From: Magnetospirillum sp. SS-4
Lineage (GTDB): Bacteria > Pseudomonadota > Alphaproteobacteria > Rhodospirillales > Magnetospirillaceae
DNA length: 64,000 bases
NCBI RefSeq assembly: GCF_902729425.1
Contig: NZ_CACVCH010000043.1
Coordinates: 1-64,000, forward strand
Direction: 5' to 3'
Part shown: positions 57,758-64,000 of the stretch, piece by piece
Numbering within the stretch: the stretch's first letter is position 1
Layout: every line of letters begins with the position of its first letter
Notes under the pieces: model-generated
What the model was told of the DNA's origin: nothing
What the model saw: only the letters and a program-made list of their open reading frames with translations
The model's database searches: none
Translations under genes and position numbers: made by a program

Positions 57758-58465
57758 TTAGCAAGCGCTTTCCGTGGCGAAGGCGCGGAAGGCGGCGGGA
57801 ATGCCGGCGAGATAGGACCGCACGAGCTGGCTGATCACAGTCTCCATGTCCTCGGGGGTCTGGGTCTGATAGACCCAGCGGCGCAGGCCGACATAGCCGA
57901 TGGCGCCGTGCAGCCCCGCCACCAGCTCGATCTCCAGCGGCGACACCGGCGAGTCCGAGGGCACGCCGGCCTCGGCCCGAATCTCGCGGCACAGCGGCTC
58001 GAACAGATGCTGGCGGACGTGAAGCATGTAACGGTTGGCGATGGATTCGTCCTTAAGCCCGGCGAACATGAACAGCCGCACCCGTTCGAAACTGAAATTC
58101 GCCTTGGTGTAGCTCCGATAGAACTCCACCACCCGTTCGACCAGCGGCACCGACCGGTCCGTCAGGGCCACATCCCAGCCGGCATCCCAGCCCCCCAGGA
58201 ACACCTCGCGGTAGACCCGGTCGATCAGGGCGTCCTTGTCGGGGAAATAGCGGTAGAGCAGCGGCTGGGTCACCCCCAGGCGCTGGGCCAGGGCCCGCGT
58301 CTGTCCCTCGAAACCGACCTCGGCGAAAAAGCGGATGGCCTCGGCCACGATCAGCTTTTCGCGCTCGGTCCTCGGCAGACGGCGCCTGGGCCGGGGAACG
58401 GCCGCCGAATCCTGGGGGCGGGGCGTCTTGTGACGATGGGGGGTGGAGTGAGGGGAGGCATCCAT
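57758..58465 (-). CDS. TetR-family transcriptional regulator
   Basis: 235 residues. A basic N-terminal tail is followed by a TetR helix-turn-helix (about 40-85: RTEREKLIVAEAIRFFAEVG, then FEGQTRALAQRLGVTQPLLYRYFPDKDALIDRVY). The rest is a helical ligand-binding and dimerisation domain without a recognised family. The start is ATG 58465 with a weak ribosome site. A pair of ATGTAAC half-sites lies just upstream and may be its own operator. CoxG is encoded upstream in the same direction. Confidence 0.88.
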   Translation of the reverse strand: MDASPHSTPHRHKTPRPQDSAAVPRPRRRLPRTEREKLIVAEAIRFFAEVGFEGQTRALAQRLGVTQPLLYRYFPDKDALIDRVYREVFLGGWDAGWDVALTDRSVPLVERVVEFYRSYTKANFSFERVRLFMFAGLKDESIANRYMLHVRQHLFEPLCREIRAEAGVPSDSPVSPLEIELVAGLHGAIGYVGLRRWVYQTQTPEDMETVISQLVRSYLAGIPAAFRAFATESAC

Positions 58466-58489
58466 GCGCGGGGGGACCTTCGCATCTGT

Positions 58490-58506
58490 ATGTAACGTAA
58501 TGTAAC
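58490..58506. promoter_or_regulatory. Candidate operator for the TetR regulator: two direct half-sites
   Basis: ATGTAAC occurs at 58490-58496 and 58500-58506, exactly 10 bases apart, about 25-41 bases before the TetR-gene start. Repeats of one helical turn fit a cooperative binding site for autoregulation. The region also holds a TATATAG sequence that could serve as a -10 element. Confidence 0.45.
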
Positions 58507-58532
58507 ACCCCTATATAGCTACAAACACCTAG

Positions 58533-58988
58533 TCATATGCAATCGGGTTGGCACCCGAGGCTATTATTCAGATTCCGGAAAAAAGATTCGGCGGTCCTGG
58601 CGGCGAAGCCGTGCAACAGGCGGCCGCCGACCGAGGCCAGCTTGCCGCCGATCTGGCCGCTGGCCGTCCATCGCAGCACGGTGGCGGCGCCGTCGTCGGC
58701 CAGAACCACCCGCGCCGACCCGCCGACGAATCCGGCGACACCGCCCTGCCCCTGGCCCCTCAGGGTATAGGCTTCGGCCTCGATCACGTCTTCCAGCGAC
58801 AGGCTTCCCGAGAAACGGGCCGACAGCCCGGCGATCCTGACCGCGACCGTCGCGGCATAGCTGGCCGTCCCCGTCCGTTCCAGGCTTTCGCAGCCGGGAA
58901 TGCAGCCGGCCAGCACCGCCGGGTCATTCAAGGCCCGCCAGACCTTCTCCCGCGGCGCTCCGATACGATGTTCGCCGTCGAATTCCAT
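58533..58988 (-). CDS. CoxG-family SRPBCC protein (orphan)
   Basis: About 151 residues. N-terminal MEFDGEHRIGAPREKVWRALNDPAVLAGCIPGCESL is the signature of the CoxG (carbon monoxide dehydrogenase subunit G) group of the SRPBCC fold, with GGKLASVGGRLLHGFAARTAESFF at the C-terminus. CoxG helps insert or anchor CO dehydrogenase. No coxL, coxM or coxS is nearby, so it may serve another molybdenum hydroxylase or a lipid-binding role. ATG 58988 follows GGAGGG. It precedes the TetR gene; folP lies upstream on the same strand. Confidence 0.88.
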   Translation of the reverse strand: MEFDGEHRIGAPREKVWRALNDPAVLAGCIPGCESLERTGTASYAATVAVRIAGLSARFSGSLSLEDVIEAEAYTLRGQGQGGVAGFVGGSARVVLADDGAATVLRWTASGQIGGKLASVGGRLLHGFAARTAESFFRNLNNSLGCQPDCI

Positions 58989-59041
58989 GACGCCCTCCCT
59001 CCGGTTCGGAAACGCAGCACCTGCGTGGCGCCGACGGCCGA

Positions 59042-60194
59042 TCACGCCCCCGTCCGCATGGCCCGCCAGATGGCGAGCGCCTGCACCGTCTCGGGCACGT
59101 CGTGGACGCGAAGCACATGCATGCCGGCGTCCACGCCGGCCAGTTCAGCGGCCAGGGTGCCGGGCAGGCGATGCCGGGCATCCTCGCCCCGGCTCAGCCG
59201 GGGAATGAAGCTCTTGCGAGAAACTCCCAGCAGGACCGGCAGGCCGAGACCGTGCAGCAGCGCCAGCGAGCCGAGAATCTGGGCATTGTGCTCCGGCGTC
59301 TTGCCGAATCCGATGCCGGGATCGATGCAGATGCGCGAGCGTTCGATGCCGGCGGCCTCGCAGGCGGCCACCCGCTCGGCCAGATCGTCCAGCACGTCCA
59401 ACGGGGCGCAGGCGTAGCGCGGCGCCGCCTGCATGGTGCGCGGGTCGTCGCCCTGCATGTGCATGAGGCAGAGATCGGCCCCGGACCGGGCCGCCACCCG
59501 GAGCGAATCCGGATCGCCAGCCAGGGCGGTGACGTCGTTGATGATGCCGGCTCCGGCGGCGACGGCGCTGTCCATGACGCGGGCGTGGCGAGTGTCGATG
59601 GACACCGTGATGCCGCGTTCGGCCAGGGCGCGGACCACCGGCAGCACGCGGCGCTCCTCCTCCTCCGGCGGAACCGGCTGGGCGCCGGGGCGGGTGGATT
59701 CGCCGCCGACGTCGATGATGTCGGCCCCGGCCTCGATCATGGCCAGGGCGCGGGTGATGGCGGCTTCGGCCGGAAACGCCTCGCCGCCGTCGGAAAAACT
59801 GTCGGGAGTGACGTTGACGATGCCCATGACCAACGGGCGCGACAGGTCGAACCCGGCCCAGGCCGGCCGGCGGCGTCCGATGCGGTGAATCAGGCCAGAG
59901 ACATGGCGGGTGATCTCCGGGGTCTCGGACTCGGCCCAGGCCACCACCTCGGAAAAGGGGGCCACGGCGAGGTCGGCGCCGTGGGGACGCCGCAGCAGCA
60001 CCCCAAGCGCGGTGAAGGCGGCCCAGCCGTCGGCGAGAGGCCAGCCCTGACCGGCGATGATGGCGGCGGCGGCCTGCTCGCCCCAGGCCAGCCCGGTCGG
60101 CAACAGATGAAGCTGGCGGGAAATTCCCTCGGCCGCCAGCTCGAATCCCCGCGGCAGGGCGGGGATTCGGCGGAAGGCGGAGGCAACGGCCGGA

Positions 60195-60202
<8 letters not shown>
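59042..60202 (-). CDS. folP: Dihydropteroate synthase with N-terminal extension
   Basis: 386 residues. Makes 7,8-dihydropteroate from p-aminobenzoate and the pterin pyrophosphate; target of sulfonamides. Motifs: [38 protein letters not shown]-like [41 protein letters not shown]. About 120 residues precede the barrel (for example [20 protein letters not shown]), longer than the usual 270-300 residue enzyme. The GTG start (60202) overlaps the ftsH stop by eight bases. No glmM follows; CoxG comes next. Confidence 0.93.
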
Positions 60203-62114
<1,912 letters not shown>

Positions 62115-62201
62115 GGTCGGGTCCTTCCTGGTTTGGCCGCGACGCCGCCGCTGGCGGCGGCCGTCCCGGCCGGAATGCTTAGCCCTACAGATAGTGCCGA
62201 A

Positions 62202-63500
62202 TCAGGGCCAGACAAGAACACGCCCCGCTTCGGCCGGCCACGCCGGCTCCAGCCGGAGCAGCGCGGCCGTCGCCACACGATGGTTATAGCCGAGGTGAGG
62301 CACGGCGGAAACACCATCCTGATCGAACAGGGCCGGCAAGGTCGGGCGCACGCAGGCCGGCAGCCACTCCACCCCGGAGACGGCGGCGATCCGCCGGCTT
62401 CCCAGCGCCCCCAGGCGAAGCCCCGGCGGCGGCGTTTCCGCCACCTCGACCCGGAAGCGGCCATCCCAGACGAAGGTTTGCCCCCCGATCACCGCAACCG
62501 GCGGCGCAGTCCGGGCGGGTTCGCGGCAGATCAGGATATGATCGCCGCCGTCCGGAACCACCCGGCACCCGGCCAGGGTGCGGGGCCGCTCCAGCCCGGT
62601 GGCGACATCGCCATGCAGCCGCTCCAGCCGTTCCAGCCGGGACGGATAGTCCCCACCGCCAACCGCCCTCAGCAGGCGGGACAGCAGACGCAGGCCGATC
62701 TCGTCGGGAAGCCGGGCCAGTCCGGCGGCGTCGCAGCGGATGAATCCGGCGGGATGAAGGCCGGCCAGCCTCGCCGCCGCCTCCGTCGTCACCTGTTCCA
62801 GGGCGGCGCGGGCGCGGCCCATGCGCCGGGCGGTGGCGGCCAGACGCTCGGCGGTCAGTCCCTCCGCCGCCAGGGCGGGGGCCAGCCGGCGCAGCCGGAC
62901 CCGGGCGAAGGCGGAATTGGCGTTGGAGGAATCCTCGACCCAGTCCTGGCCCTGCGCCGCCAGGGTGGCGCGCAGACGGTCGCGCGGGACGTCCAGCAAC
63001 GGCCGGACCAGCCGTCCCCAGGCGGTCGGCCGCTCGGCCGCCATGGCCGACAGGCCGTCGACCCCCGACCCCCGGCCCAGGCGCAGCAGCACCGTCTCCG
63101 CCTGATCCTCGCGGTGATGGGCCAGCAGCAGATGGCGGATGGACCGGTCGGCGCAAAATCCGCCCAGCAGGCGATAGCGGGCTTCCCGCGCCGCCGCCTG
63201 GATGCCGGCGGCGGGCTTGACGCCCGTCCAGGGAAGACTGACATGGGAAATGCCGCGCCGGCCCAGCCAGTCGCCGACCATGGCCGCCTCGCGCCCTGAT
63301 TCGGGCCGCAGGCGGTGATCGACCGTCACCGCCACGGCCTCGCCGCCACGGGCGACGGCCCATCCGGCGGCCAGCAACGCCAGGGCCAGGCTGTCGGCCC
63401 CGCCCGAAACCGCCACCGCGAGGCGGGGCGGCGACCCGAACGGCTCCAGCCGCGCCATCAGGGCGGCGAACTCGTCGGAACCGAGGGCGGCGGCGGTCAT
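62202..63500 (-). CDS. tilS: tRNA(Ile)-lysidine synthase
   Basis: 432 residues. Converts the C34 of tRNA-Ile CAU to lysidine using ATP, so that it reads AUA. N-type ATP-pyrophosphatase motif AVAVSGGADSLALALLAA is near residue 30. TilS signatures: VDHRLRPESGREA, LLLAHHREDQAETVLLRLGRGSG, and LVRPLLDVPRDRLRATL, followed by DWVEDSSNANSAFARVRLR. A 25-base gap separates it from the cpoB-like gene upstream. The 87-base gap to ftsH contains a GC-rich stem-loop. Confidence 0.95.
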   Translation of the reverse strand: MTAAALGSDEFAALMARLEPFGSPPRLAVAVSGGADSLALALLAAGWAVARGGEAVAVTVDHRLRPESGREAAMVGDWLGRRGISHVSLPWTGVKPAAGIQAAAREARYRLLGGFCADRSIRHLLLAHHREDQAETVLLRLGRGSGVDGLSAMAAERPTAWGRLVRPLLDVPRDRLRATLAAQGQDWVEDSSNANSAFARVRLRRLAPALAAEGLTAERLAATARRMGRARAALEQVTTEAAARLAGLHPAGFIRCDAAGLARLPDEIGLRLLSRLLRAVGGGDYPSRLERLERLHGDVATGLERPRTLAGCRVVPDGGDHILICREPARTAPPVAVIGGQTFVWDGRFRVEVAETPPPGLRLGALGSRRIAAVSGVEWLPACVRPTLPALFDQDGVSAVPHLGYNHRVATAALLRLEPAWPAEAGRVLVWP

Positions 63501-63525
63501 GGCGGCGACAGGCCCGCCCCGCCCG

Positions 63526-64000
63526 TTACTTGCAGCCCAGCTTCTGCCTGTCGCCGGTGGCGGCGCGCTTCAGGCGGTCGGCCATGCCGGGATGCTCGGC
63601 GAACAGCAGGGCATAGGTGCGGCAGGCCTGATCCTTCATCTGCAACTGGCCGAACGAGGCCCCCAGCTTGTAAAGCATGTCGGGAGCCTTGGGGTGCTTG
63701 GGATACTTCTTGTAGGCCTCGCCGAACAGCTTGGCCGACCGGGTGAAGTCCTTGCGCCGCGAGAAGGCGATGTCGCCCAGCCAGTATTGGGCGTTGCCGG
63801 CCAGGGAGTGGCCGGGATGAGCCTTCAGGAAGGCCTGGAAGCCGTTTTCAGCCCCGTCGTAATCGCCCTTGTCCAGCAGCTTGTAGGCCATGTCGTAGGC
63901 GGCCTGCGGGTCCTTGGGGACGGCGGGAGGAGCGGCGGACGGCGGCGGCTCCGCCGGCGGCTTGGCCAGCGCCTTCTTCAGGTCCTTTTCCGGCATGCTG
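63526..64000 (-). CDS. cpoB: Tol-Pal system coordinator CpoB/YbgF, cut by the window end
   Basis: The last 157 or so residues of a protein that continues beyond 64000. A Pro/Ala-rich linker is followed by TPR repeats (AYDMAYKLLDKGDYDGAENGFQ, AGNAQYWLGDIAFSRRKDFT, KAPDMLYKLGASFGQLQMKD) ending DRLKRAATGDRQKLGCK. This is the C-terminal domain of YbgF/CpoB, which links peptidoglycan synthesis with outer-membrane constriction. The position before tilS matches tolB-pal-cpoB-tilS-ftsH clusters of alphaproteobacteria. The N-terminal signal and coiled coil are outside the window. Confidence 0.9.
   Translation of the reverse strand, partial: SMPEKDLKKALAKPPAEPPPSAAPPAVPKDPQAAYDMAYKLLDKGDYDGAENGFQAFLKAHPGHSLAGNAQYWLGDIAFSRRKDFTRSAKLFGEAYKKYPKHPKAPDMLYKLGASFGQLQMKDQACRTYALLFAEHPGMADRLKRAATGDRQKLGCK

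Noticed and set aside
62136-62170. GC-rich stem-loop between tilS and ftsH as a terminator
   Set aside because: No T-run follows on the minus strand and tilS-ftsH are normally cotranscribed; it may only be chance in GC-rich DNA.

Overview
The window is GC-rich, densely packed bacterial chromosome. It reads as an alphaproteobacterium of the Rhodospirillales, most like Magnetospirillum. Three things point there: the order hisG-hisD-UPF0262-LMW phosphatase-infA-maf (UPF0262 is an alphaproteobacterial family), the order cpoB/ybgF-tilS-ftsH-folP, and a Tim44-like protein. The genus is inferred from gene content and style; no marker gene such as 16S rRNA is present.

Layout. 1-4250 is a small, more AT-rich accessory segment: a large serine recombinase with an overlapping partner gene, a HEPN/Toprim-type protein on the opposite strand, and gene-poor DNA with a tandem 13-mer, ending at a tRNA-Glu. 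4251-11409 holds tRNA-Glu, a UvrD/PcrA helicase, prmA, a CgeB-like glycosyltransferase, and a DUF898 + M48 peptidase pair. 11443-20932 is a compact minus-strand operon: FecR-domain protein, CHASE2 adenylate cyclase, TPR-CHAT protein, a metallo-beta-lactamase protein with two cyclic-nucleotide-binding-like domains, and a lipoprotein. It contains a cAMP producer, a cAMP-binding candidate and a caspase-like protein, and is the best candidate in the window for an undescribed system. 21016-22272 is a penicillin-binding DD-carboxypeptidase, preceded by an intergenic array of four hairpins in two copies.

22577-35310 is a signalling island: four histidine kinases, one multi-domain hybrid, three response regulators and a LysE exporter, including a CheB-CheR-PAS-kinase fusion. 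35348-47057 is mostly core: glyS-glyQ, a DsrC/TusE-like protein under a candidate FNR-type site, a rubrerythrin-like protein, rnd, a YkgJ protein, an AsmA-like protein, a Tim44-like protein, and maf-infA-phosphatase-UPF0262-hisD-hisG.

47192-55150 is one plus-strand cluster: response regulator, kinase with a His-rich periplasmic segment, a TonB-dependent receptor that lacks a visible plug, an ABC importer (binding protein, permease, ATPase) and NnrS. The receptor promoter has an FNR/NnrR-type palindrome beside Fur-like sequences, which suggests metal uptake linked to anaerobic or nitrogen-oxide metabolism. 55160-58988 holds a DUF2325 protein, RarD, a small lipoprotein, a TetR regulator and an orphan CoxG. 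59042-64000 is the conserved folP-ftsH-tilS-cpoB block, with cpoB cut by the window end.

Start codons were chosen from Shine-Dalgarno spacing, family starts and signal peptides. No rRNA, CRISPR array or complete insertion sequence was seen.
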